Shown here piece by piece: positions 1 to 5,239 of a DNA stretch of 5,239 bases; the stretch's first letter is position 1, and the number at the start of each line of letters is the position of its first letter. Where the stretch lies: assembly GCA_017477035.1 (NCBI GenBank), contig JAFUXW010000244.1, forward strand, positions 1 through 5,239. Reading direction: 5' to 3'. The notes under the pieces are model-generated. The model saw only the letters and a list, made by a program, of their open reading frames with translations, had not been told where the DNA came from and did not search any database. A program made the translations under genes and the position numbers. Origin of the DNA: Alphaproteobacteria bacterium. Its GTDB lineage: Bacteria > Pseudomonadota > Alphaproteobacteria > RF32 > CAG-239.

Positions 1-422
1 ACAAATCCGCATTTATTACAACAAAACCAAACGAAATGATAATGGTTTTTGATAAAATATTAGATGATAAAAGTAAAAGAGATGAACATGATTCGGCCTT
101 TTGGACGACAAGGGAAGAAAATTTAACATCTGTCGGCAAGTATCAGGCACGCTTAATGGAAAGAATCGGACAAGCTTGGTATAATAACCAATTTGAAATG
201 TCAGACATCCCTGCTTTTTTAGAAAAGATTACCGAAAAGACGACACTACACCCGTTTGTAATCAAAGCTATTACTTTTGGTAAAAAATTGAAGGCAGAAA
301 AGAAAAATATGCTCATCAATCATCATATTTTGAAAAGTGCATGGAACAAGTTCAAAAATCCGAAAATTGAAGCCCCGAAGATCGGTGTTTATAAATTGCT
401 GTCAGATAAGTATAAGGAGTAA
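1..422 (+). CDS. C-terminal part of an unrecognised protein (5' end outside window)
   Basis: The reading frame is open from base 3 to a TAA at 420-422, giving 139 visible residues with no stop before the window edge. An ATG at 36 lies in frame, but no SD-like sequence precedes it and the residues before it (KSAFITTKPNE) read like normal protein, so I treat this as the 3' end of a longer gene. The visible part is soluble, lysine-rich and mostly helical in character, with a tryptophan-containing stretch (FWTTREEN, about residues 33-40) and a basic tail ending LLSDKYKE. No membrane segment, metal motif or catalytic signature is visible, and I do not recognise the family. The SD of the next gene lies in its last codons and only 2 nt separate its stop from the next ATG, so the two genes are very likely co-transcribed and translationally coupled. 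Confidence 0.75.
   Translation, partial: KSAFITTKPNEMIMVFDKILDDKSKRDEHDSAFWTTREENLTSVGKYQARLMERIGQAWYNNQFEMSDIPAFLEKITEKTTLHPFVIKAITFGKKLKAEKKNMLINHHILKSAWNKFKNPKIEAPKIGVYKLLSDKYKE
414..419 (+). promoter_or_regulatory. Ribosome binding site for the 838-residue gene
   Basis: AAGGAG lies 5 nt before the ATG at 425, inside the last codons of the preceding gene, whose TAA at 420-422 falls in the spacer. This fixes the start at 425 and implies coupling of translation between the two genes. Confidence 0.85.
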
Positions 423-424
423 AT

Positions 425-2941
425 ATGGCTGGCGAACCGAACATAGATTTTGGCGAGATGTACGCTTTTGATATGGTTGACGGTGATAAAACTGTCGGCC
501 AGATGAATATTAGCGTGCATCGTCAAAAAACGTCTTCTCGCGGTGAAAATCAGATTTATCCGGATTCTTGGTTTATCGGCGAAACGGAGCAATTAAAGCC
601 GGTTTTGGAAATTGACGGTTTCGGAACAGTCGGTAATCAAGGCGGTGGCTATGGTCGAGCCGGCTTGCAACGTGCTTATGAGATGAGTTTGGAGCATGGT
701 TGCGATGGTCGCGTTGAAGTTCATGCTACTTGGGGAGCCGGTTCATTTTATGAGCATTGCGGATTTGTCGGCAAAAATGAAGGTCAGCCGGGGATTAAAT
801 ATTTTGAGCCTACCGAAAAAAATATCGCGGCTTTATATAAAGGCGGTAAACGTGAAAATTTAAGTTTGCAAACCGCAAAGCCGATGGATTTGAGCGGTAT
901 TGATATAGAGACAATGTTGGCAGAAGCAGAAATTAAGCCGCCGCTCAAGCGTTTGCGCGATGTAGAACAAATATTTTTAGCCGGTAACACACAGATTGAA
1001 AGTAAAGCGGACTTGGCAAAAATCGTGGAAGAGCCTTGTTTGGCGGTCTGTGAGGATTTGTATGATAAAAATATTCTGACTTATTGGAGTTCAGCCAATA
1101 AAGCAGCACCGGACAGAGCGTATGTACTGATTCGTTATGAAAGCCTTGATGACAACAACAAAAAAGTTGCCGATGATTTGCTGGCGCGAGATGTTTTGAA
1201 AGACAACTATCAAATGGAATCCGGTAATTCGGCTGAAGAATACGGCAAAGCTCTATATTTGGGAATAGACACCAATCTGGATATGCCGGTGCAGGAAATC
1301 TCGGATAAATTATGCCAAATTGCGTCAGAATTTGCACCGCAAGACATAAAATACAATGTTTACACGCCGCAATATTTGCTGGAAAATTCGCCTTTTAATG
1401 TAGGTAAGAAATCATTTGCTTTTCCAAGTTTAGAAGTTGCTGTTTGCGGTGAAAGATATACGGATGATTATAAGCCGGAGCGTGAAGGTATATATAGAAT
1501 TCTTTGCTTAAAGATGCACAGCAAGCAAGAAACCGGATTAACTACTGAGGATATGCACGATGTAGCAGAAAAAATCGGTTGGATTTATAATGAAGAAAAC
1601 GGCTGTCTGTATAAGGATAATGAAACGCTTCGTCGACACAATGAATATGTTAAACAAGAGGAACACATGGTTAGCTTTAAGGATATAGTCAATTTTAAGT
1701 ATAATGAACAAGAAGTTGATAAGGATATCAGAGAATTATTGGCAACTGATGAGTTTCATCCGGCTTATGAGGATATGGTGCGGTCATTCTTGGCTCCGGA
1801 AATTGCTAATTGCAAAAATACGGTTGATGATGACTCTCATCACTTACAAGTTCATATGCACGGCCCGATGTGCGAAGATGCTTTAACCCGTACACCGGAA
1901 GAAATCAATCCGGAACTGGATTGGCTTGGATTTTCAGCAAATAAAAAACAATTTTGGCATGATTATTTTGTGCATCCGAAATTCGGTCGGCAAAAAACAC
2001 CGCCTTTATCAATTTTGCAGAACGGCGATAAAAAATTGATTATGTATCCGTTCGGCTTGTCAAGAGACGCTTTTTATAGCGTTTATACCGAAATTCACGA
2101 GCTTACGCACGGAATGCAGGCTAAATATGATGCGGAGCCGAAAGAAGATGAGTATCTTAAAGAGCATTATGAGCTTTTGTATCAGGGTAAATCGCGTGAT
2201 GAGGCTAAGGAAATTCAGGCGGCCGAAAATCCGCACTTAAAAAAAGATACGCATTACGGACGGTGCGTTAGGGAAATGCAGGCAAATTCGGCCGCAACGA
2301 CTTATATGATGCTTAAAGCGGTGGAAACCGGTGATAAAGATTTGATAGCCAAAGTTGAAAAACGTTTGCTTAATGAATCGGCCTCTATGTCCGGTGCTTT
2401 AATGAATGAACGTCTCGGTTTAGCTTATTTTGAGTATCCGGCAACGAAAAAGATTATTGAAGAAGTAAAACAAGGTAAATGTGCACATTTGTTAAATGAA
2501 AACGGCTTATTAAACTGGCCGGAGCTTTACAAATATACCAAAGATAAAGTTGCAGAGATGGGGTATAGCAAAGAAGATATGAATGAATCGCTTAATACGG
2601 CTAAAATGCTGAAAGAAATCAAAGCCAAGCATCCGGATAGTAAAGAAGAATTTTTATCCGCCATAGAAAAAGAAGCCCTGAATTTACCATATCCTCACAA
2701 TAAAATATTTAGCCAGTTTGTTGAGGCTTGGCGTGACTACACGCCGGATTCTTCACAGAATTTGCATCGATTTTATGATTATTTAGGTGTTAAAGATAAT
2801 CGCGAGGCTTTGCTTGAAAAAGCCGACAGCAAAAATGTGCCGCATATTGATGAATACCGTGCGATTTATCAGCAAAGTAAAAATGGCAAAAATACGAATA
2901 TTTCTGCCATTTTGCAAAGTTTACGCCAAAGAAAGTTATAA
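425..2941 (+). CDS. Multi-domain protein: GNAT-like acetyltransferase domain plus HExxH zinc-metallopeptidase-like domain
   Basis: This is an 838-residue protein starting at an ATG with a strong SD. Residues about 20-125 resemble a GNAT N-acetyltransferase. Q72-x-x-G75-x-G77 matches the acetyl-CoA-binding Q/RxxGxG/A loop, it is followed by a helix (AGLQRAYEMSLEHG) and a strand (RVEVHA), and then FYEHCGF at 108-114 is the usual GNAT C-terminal motif. Residues about 200-325 form an unnamed alpha/beta-looking region (CLAVCEDLYDKN, then SSANK, then ALYLGIDTNLD). Residues about 330-410 are also unassigned. Residues about 430-690 look like a zinc metallopeptidase: HELTH at 558-562 (bases 2096-2110) gives two histidine ligands and the catalytic glutamate, and E617 in REMQANSAA is a plausible third ligand of the gluzincin type. 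The tail (about 700-838) is helical and charged. There is no signal peptide or membrane span, so it should be cytoplasmic unless a dedicated system exports it. The acetyl-acceptor and peptidase substrates are unknown. The metallopeptidase part loosely recalls the HExxH domains of large polyvalent or effector proteins; that is from memory and unverified. The domain calls are fairly secure, the overall role is not. Confidence 0.9.
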   Translation: MAGEPNIDFGEMYAFDMVDGDKTVGQMNISVHRQKTSSRGENQIYPDSWFIGETEQLKPVLEIDGFGTVGNQGGGYGRAGLQRAYEMSLEHGCDGRVEVHATWGAGSFYEHCGFVGKNEGQPGIKYFEPTEKNIAALYKGGKRENLSLQTAKPMDLSGIDIETMLAEAEIKPPLKRLRDVEQIFLAGNTQIESKADLAKIVEEPCLAVCEDLYDKNILTYWSSANKAAPDRAYVLIRYESLDDNNKKVADDLLARDVLKDNYQMESGNSAEEYGKALYLGIDTNLDMPVQEISDKLCQIASEFAPQDIKYNVYTPQYLLENSPFNVGKKSFAFPSLEVAVCGERYTDDYKPEREGIYRILCLKMHSKQETGLTTEDMHDVAEKIGWIYNEENGCLYKDNETLRRHNEYVKQEEHMVSFKDIVNFKYNEQEVDKDIRELLATDEFHPAYEDMVRSFLAPEIANCKNTVDDDSHHLQVHMHGPMCEDALTRTPEEINPELDWLGFSANKKQFWHDYFVHPKFGRQKTPPLSILQNGDKKLIMYPFGLSRDAFYSVYTEIHELTHGMQAKYDAEPKEDEYLKEHYELLYQGKSRDEAKEIQAAENPHLKKDTHYGRCVREMQANSAATTYMMLKAVETGDKDLIAKVEKRLLNESASMSGALMNERLGLAYFEYPATKKIIEEVKQGKCAHLLNENGLLNWPELYKYTKDKVAEMGYSKEDMNESLNTAKMLKEIKAKHPDSKEEFLSAIEKEALNLPYPHNKIFSQFVEAWRDYTPDSSQNLHRFYDYLGVKDNREALLEKADSKNVPHIDEYRAIYQQSKNGKNTNISAILQSLRQRKL
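2880..2913. terminator. Candidate bidirectional intrinsic terminator inside the 3' end of the 838-residue gene
   Basis: The inverted repeat AAAATGGCA (2880-2888) / TGCCATTTT (2905-2913) encloses a second one, AAATA (2890-2894) / TATTT (2899-2903). Together they form a stem of 9 bp, one A-C mismatch and 5 bp, closed by a CGAA loop. The arms begin with an A run and end with a T run, so either strand would give a hairpin followed by U residues: UUUU on the plus transcript and UUUUU on the minus transcript. It lies 25 nt before the TAA of the plus gene and 33 nt past the stop of the converging minus gene, where a shared terminator would be expected because only 5 nt separate the stops. The stem has few GC pairs and the U runs are short, so efficiency may be modest. 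Confidence 0.5.
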
Positions 2942-2946
2942 AATTA

Positions 2947-3753
2947 CTATTTTTCTATTTCGCTATACTTTTCAGGCGTTTGCATTTTGCCTCGCGGATC
3001 TTTCGGATTGCGACTTTTGCATCTTTTGATAAAACCTTCAAAATTCATTACCTTTGCCGTGTCAATATTACTCTTTTGTGCCCAGCCATTAACGCGCTCT
3101 ATATTTTCCGGCGTTGTCACAATGGCTACTAATCTGTCCGGATTGGTCTTAAAATCAACATTATCAATCATCCAACCGGTTGAAGATAATTGGTCATATT
3201 CTGTCTTATCTTTAGGTTTTACCACAAATAAACAGCCGGCAGGATATAAAAAATTAGCTGTTAAGTTCATATAAGTTCCGACAGAAGTATCGACTGTATC
3301 TTTATTAGTTGCCGATATCTTACCACGCGGATCAAAACTGGTCGCGTGTCCTAACCTATCTACACCGGAAGATATCTGTCCGCTCTCTAAAATATGTTTT
3401 GCCCCGAAAATATCCGTGCCATGAAAGCACAACATTTCGCTTTCATCAGCATAGCGCGCTACTTTTTGCGAAAATTCAGTGCGCTGTTGCCAGCGATATA
3501 TAAAATCTTCCTTGGTCGGTTCGCGTAAAAATGATGATTTTTCCTCAAAAGTTTTTAATTCATATTCGTCTTCTTTTATAATATCTTGGTATCCACGAAT
3601 CATGCTTTTATCATTCTCGGCAACGGCTTTTTGATAATCCTGCACATCTCTGGCAAGAGTGGCCTTTTTTTTACTTATTTCCACAGGAATCTTCTTTTCT
3701 TCAATAGAATAGCTGTTTAAGCAATGCTGAAAAATTTCTTCCATCTCATCCAT
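2947..3753 (-). CDS. Coiled-coil protein with a possible ADP-ribosyltransferase-like (HGT) domain
   Basis: This is a 268-residue protein whose ATG at 3753-3751 is preceded by TAGGAG with a 9-nt gap. Residues about 18-75 are charged heptad-like helix (probable coiled coil). Residues about 80-105 are a linker helix (FIYRWQQRTEFSQKVARYA). Residues about 107-225 are the likely functional domain. It starts LCFHGTDIFGAKHILESG, with H111-G112-T113 at the end of a strand followed by a helix leading into a glycine, the layout seen at the NAD-binding start of many ADP-ribosyltransferase-fold proteins (H-x-T/HGT type). Then come ATSFDPRG at 137-144, a tyrosine at 161, the strand PAGCLFVV at 171-178, and the strand RLVAIVTTPENIERV. 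Y161 and E216 are guesses for the remaining H-Y-E residues. No signal peptide or membrane segment is seen. It is the second gene of a two-gene minus-strand operon and converges on the 838-residue gene. The fold assignment is inference from a short motif; a catalytically inactive member or an unrelated family is possible. Confidence 0.85.
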   Translation of the reverse strand: MDEMEEIFQHCLNSYSIEEKKIPVEISKKKATLARDVQDYQKAVAENDKSMIRGYQDIIKEDEYELKTFEEKSSFLREPTKEDFIYRWQQRTEFSQKVARYADESEMLCFHGTDIFGAKHILESGQISSGVDRLGHATSFDPRGKISATNKDTVDTSVGTYMNLTANFLYPAGCLFVVKPKDKTEYDQLSSTGWMIDNVDFKTNPDRLVAIVTTPENIERVNGWAQKSNIDTAKVMNFEGFIKRCKSRNPKDPRGKMQTPEKYSEIEK

Positions 3754-3762
3754 TTTTTGTAT

Positions 3763-3768
3763 CTCCTA
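3763..3768 (-). promoter_or_regulatory. Ribosome binding site of the 268-residue gene, overlapping the upstream stop codon
   Basis: On the minus strand TAGGAG serves two purposes: its first three bases (3768-3766) are the TAG stop of the 193-residue gene, and the six bases form the SD 9 nt before the ATG at 3753. Ribosomes ending the first gene stop directly on the start site of the second, which favours re-initiation and a fixed ratio of the two proteins. Confidence 0.85.
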
Positions 3769-4347
3769 CATATTTCCGATATTTTTGACGCTGACAGCAT
3801 ACCAATCCGGAAAATAAACCCCGTGCACCAGTATGCGCATACTGGCATTTTGCGGTACAACATTAACATAAATATGCGCCGTATCAGCAGAAAGTTTCTT
3901 CAAGTCAGTTTTATTGCAAGACATAAAGTAACAATTCGGCTTCAAGCTCATAATTTCTTTTAATTCCGGTAATAACGGGCATTTTAACACATAATCACCG
4001 GCTTTACCTTGGTCAATTTTTTCATAACCGGATAAATCGATATTATATATTTTTTGCCGGTTAATTTTGAAATTTGAGTTGTCCAGCACGATTTTCTTCT
4101 GCTCTAAAATATTTTCCGGAGAGTTAATCAATTCATTCCACGAGGCCATCCCGACCATTTGTGCAATAACATGTTGAGCTTTCATTAAAGTAAAATTATC
4201 AATATCCACATTAAAAGCACTGATAATCGCGTTAATATCAAAGAAACGCGGTGCAAAGACATAATTTTCGCCATCTTGCATAAAGTCGAGTTTGAAATCG
4301 TGAAATAAATTTTTGGCTTGAAACTTAAAATAAGAAACGTTTTTCAT
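3766..4347 (-). CDS. Conserved-looking hypothetical protein, first gene of the two-gene operon
   Basis: This is a 193-residue protein. The start at 4347 is chosen because AAAGGA lies 7 nt before it. An in-frame ATG at 4377 would add only MTSGKKKDYI and is poorly placed against its own weak AAGG. Residues about 5-90 form a compact mostly helical domain: FKFQAKNLFHDFK, then PRFFDINAII, then NFTLMKAQHVIAQMVGMASWNELIN. The stretch MKAQHVIAQMVGMASWNEL has the look of a small helical module seen in bacterial accessory proteins (a helix carrying IA..xG, then W..L), but I cannot name the family. Residues about 105-193 appear to be a separate alpha/beta region (YVLKCPLLPELKEIM, then AHIYVNVVP, then MRILVHGVYFPDWYAVSV). 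There is no signal peptide, membrane segment or recognised catalytic motif. Its tight coupling to the possible ADP-ribosyltransferase-like protein suggests a partner, regulator or adaptor of that protein, which is inference only. Expression should come from the strong promoter at 4501-4529. Confidence 0.85.
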   Translation of the reverse strand: MKNVSYFKFQAKNLFHDFKLDFMQDGENYVFAPRFFDINAIISAFNVDIDNFTLMKAQHVIAQMVGMASWNELINSPENILEQKKIVLDNSNFKINRQKIYNIDLSGYEKIDQGKAGDYVLKCPLLPELKEIMSLKPNCYFMSCNKTDLKKLSADTAHIYVNVVPQNASMRILVHGVYFPDWYAVSVKNIGNM

Positions 4348-4354
4348 AATATAA

Positions 4355-4360
4355 TCCTTT
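4355..4360 (-). promoter_or_regulatory. Ribosome binding site that decides the start of the 193-residue gene
   Basis: AAAGGA on the minus strand, followed by the 7-nt spacer TTATATT and the ATG at 4347. It lies within a purine-rich run and is much better placed than anything before the alternative in-frame ATG at 4377. Confidence 0.75.
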
Positions 4361-4494
4361 TTTTTGCCGGAAGTCATTGCCTTATACTGATGCGCTTGTA
4401 TTCTTTTTTTTAAGACAATAACCGCCGAGGGTTATATCATAAAATGTTGGTTGATGAAATCTTTACACAAGCGAGCCGGCTTACCAACAAGCAC
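4361..4494 (-). other. Structured 5' leader of the two-gene operon
   Basis: From the predicted transcription start near 4494 to the ATG at 4347 there are about 147 untranslated bases. On the minus-strand RNA several pairings are possible. GUUGGU (4488-4483) can pair with ACCAAC (4451-4446) around an inner AAGC/GCUU stem (4482-4479 with 4472-4469). AUAACC (4435-4430) can pair with GGUUAU (4423-4418) around a 6-nt loop. CGCUUGU (4473-4467) can pair with ACAAGCG (4399-4393) over a long distance. None of the stems is followed by a U run, so a classical attenuator is not evident. I do not recognise a known riboswitch or protein-binding leader. Apart from these pairings and the SD I see no gene here; the only leader ATG out of frame with the downstream gene opens a two-codon ORF. 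Confidence 0.4.
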
Positions 4495-4500
4495 AAGCTA

Positions 4501-4529
4501 TTTATAGCATATTTTGCCCGCTGTGTCAA
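4501..4529 (-). promoter_or_regulatory. Strong sigma-70-type promoter for the two-gene operon
   Basis: On the minus strand a perfect -35 box TTGACA (4529-4524) is followed by a 17-nt spacer and a -10 box TATAAA (4506-4501), one base from consensus. Transcription should start near 4494. The -35 box begins 7 nt after the stop of the upstream phosphotransferase gene, so the two-gene operon has its own promoter, although read-through from upstream is possible because no terminator is visible between them. Confidence 0.75.
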
Positions 4530-4536
4530 TCCATAA

Positions 4537-5239
4537 CTACAGACAGTTTGTCATTTTAGCACTTTGTATTTGTTTTTGATTGAATAATTCCTTTTGATAA
4601 CTACCAGCAAAGTTTTCTAAAACCTTAGCTACTTCCGGCTTAAATGACGGTCGGTCTTTGCGTTTTTCAAGCGTATAGCCGGTATTGCTTAAAAACTGAT
4701 AATCTGTCGCTTTGATGTCAATTTTATAATCCGAAATTTTGTTATATTCCTTAATCACATCAACGGCTAAATCACGGTCAAGCCGGTATAAATGGAAAAA
4801 ATCATTAATACGCGGATTTAGGCCTGCTTCGCCAAAGTCAATAAAACCGTTTAATTTACCGTCTTTTATAATCATATTGCCGGCGTGCAAATCATTATGA
4901 CACAGAGCTAAGCCGTCAGTCGGGATTGCGGTTTTGAAGGTATCTAAGTTTATTTTGCCGCCACTTACATCTGAAATATTTTCTTTGGCGGTGGTATAAT
5001 CAAAGTCCGCTTGTGCCGTTTTATTTTCATTGCGGCAAGTTTTAGCATATTTTTGCATTATTGCCTGTGCTTCAAACACCGGAATTTGATGAATTGCCGC
5101 CAAAAGTTCAGCAATATCCACGGCTAATTGATGTCGCTGTTTAGGATTCATACTGTCATAAGCGTTCCTTTTTTCATAAAAACTTTCCAGCAAAGAACCT
5201 TGTATTTCTTGATGATAAGCACATTTGCCGTTAAATTGC
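4537..5239 (-). CDS. APH/choline-kinase family phosphotransferase, C-terminal part (5' end outside window)
   Basis: The frame is open from the window edge (first full codon at 5238) to a TAG at 4539-4537, giving 233 residues without an N-terminus. A TTG at 5193 is in frame but has no need to be the start, since the preceding residues (YHQEIQGSLLESF) look like the hinge that links the two lobes in this fold. LLAAIHQIPV at visible residues 45-54 matches the LHxIP helix of the family. ALCHNDLHAGN at 111-121 is the catalytic loop, with D116 as the expected base and N121 as metal ligand. FIDFGEAGLNPRINDF at 132-147 is the DFG-like metal-binding segment, with D134 and a downstream D146. Family members transfer the gamma-phosphate of ATP to a hydroxyl on aminoglycosides, choline, homoserine, fructosamine or other small molecules, in the cytoplasm. 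The substrate cannot be told from this fragment and resistance should not be assumed. Roughly 60-90 N-lobe residues are probably missing. No terminator is seen after the stop. Confidence 0.88.
   Translation of the reverse strand, partial: QFNGKCAYHQEIQGSLLESFYEKRNAYDSMNPKQRHQLAVDIAELLAAIHQIPVFEAQAIMQKYAKTCRNENKTAQADFDYTTAKENISDVSGGKINLDTFKTAIPTDGLALCHNDLHAGNMIIKDGKLNGFIDFGEAGLNPRINDFFHLYRLDRDLAVDVIKEYNKISDYKIDIKATDYQFLSNTGYTLEKRKDRPSFKPEVAKVLENFAGSYQKELFNQKQIQSAKMTNCL

Noticed and set aside
36..38. ATG at 36 as start of the first gene
   Set aside because: No SD-like sequence precedes it and the frame stays open to the window edge with protein-like residues, so a longer gene is more likely.
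3..60. Resemblance of AFITTKPNE in the first gene to AIVTTPENI in the 268-residue protein
   Set aside because: Only a handful of residues match and the following sequence diverges, so common ancestry cannot be claimed.
945..1337. Minus-strand open frame of 130 codons
   Set aside because: It lies fully inside the 838-residue gene, its translation is rich in Cys, His and Pro like an antisense shadow, and it shows no recognisable motif.
2787..3503. Plus-strand open frames across the 3' end of the large gene and opposite the 268-residue gene
   Set aside because: They overlap well-supported genes with good SDs, and their translations show no domain features.
4345..4377. ATG at 4377 as start of the 193-residue gene
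   Set aside because: It adds ten low-complexity residues, its AAGG is only 2 nt away, and the second ATG at 4347 has AAAGGA at ideal spacing.
4418..4435. ATAACC/GGTTAT stem as an intrinsic terminator for the phosphotransferase gene
   Set aside because: It has a 6-bp stem and is followed on the minus strand by TGTCTTAAAAAAAG rather than a T run.
5191..5193. TTG at 5193 as start of the phosphotransferase
   Set aside because: The frame continues to the edge and a start here would remove the whole N-lobe that the family needs.
1..5239. CRISPR array, insertion sequence, tRNA or attachment site
   Set aside because: No regularly spaced repeats, terminal inverted repeats with transposase, cloverleaf sequences or duplicated att-like sites were seen on either strand.

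Overview
The window is about 5.2 kb of AT-leaning bacterial DNA (roughly 40% GC by eye) packed with protein genes. There are two gene blocks that run toward each other. Every internal gene has a good Shine-Dalgarno (SD) sequence. No rRNA, tRNA, CRISPR array, transposase or insertion-sequence end was seen. The SD sites, the near-consensus sigma-70 promoter and the frequent CCG proline codons suggest a Gram-negative host, perhaps an uncultured gut-type alphaproteobacterium. That placement is an impression from sequence style, not a demonstration. Codon and base style look the same across all genes.

Plus-strand block (1-2941): the 3' end of an unrecognised gene that enters from outside the window is followed after 2 nt by a large 838-residue gene. 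The large protein is the most informative item. It has an N-terminal GNAT-like acetyltransferase fold, an unnamed middle region, and a C-terminal zinc-metallopeptidase-like region with an HELTH (HExxH) motif and a plausible downstream glutamate ligand. It has no signal peptide or membrane segment, so it appears to be a cytoplasmic, or possibly delivered, multi-domain protein.

Minus-strand block (2947-5239): at the right edge is the C-terminal two thirds or so of an APH/choline-kinase-type phosphotransferase, whose start lies outside the window. Just 7 nt past its stop is a near-perfect promoter (TTGACA, 17 nt, TATAAA). It should drive a leader of about 147 nt with several possible stem-loops, followed by a tightly coupled two-gene operon. 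The first gene encodes a 193-residue protein with a compact N-terminal domain of a type I cannot name. The second encodes a 268-residue protein with an N-terminal coiled coil and an HGT-containing region resembling ADP-ribosyltransferase-type folds. The stop codon of the first gene is part of the SD of the second.

The two blocks converge with only 5 nt between their stop codons. A strong hairpin flanked by A and T runs sits in the last codons of the 838-residue gene and could terminate transcription from both sides. The collection (GNAT plus metallopeptidase fusion, ART-like protein, small partner protein, APH-like kinase) looks like an accessory region rich in protein-modifying enzymes. A joint function for these genes is inference only.
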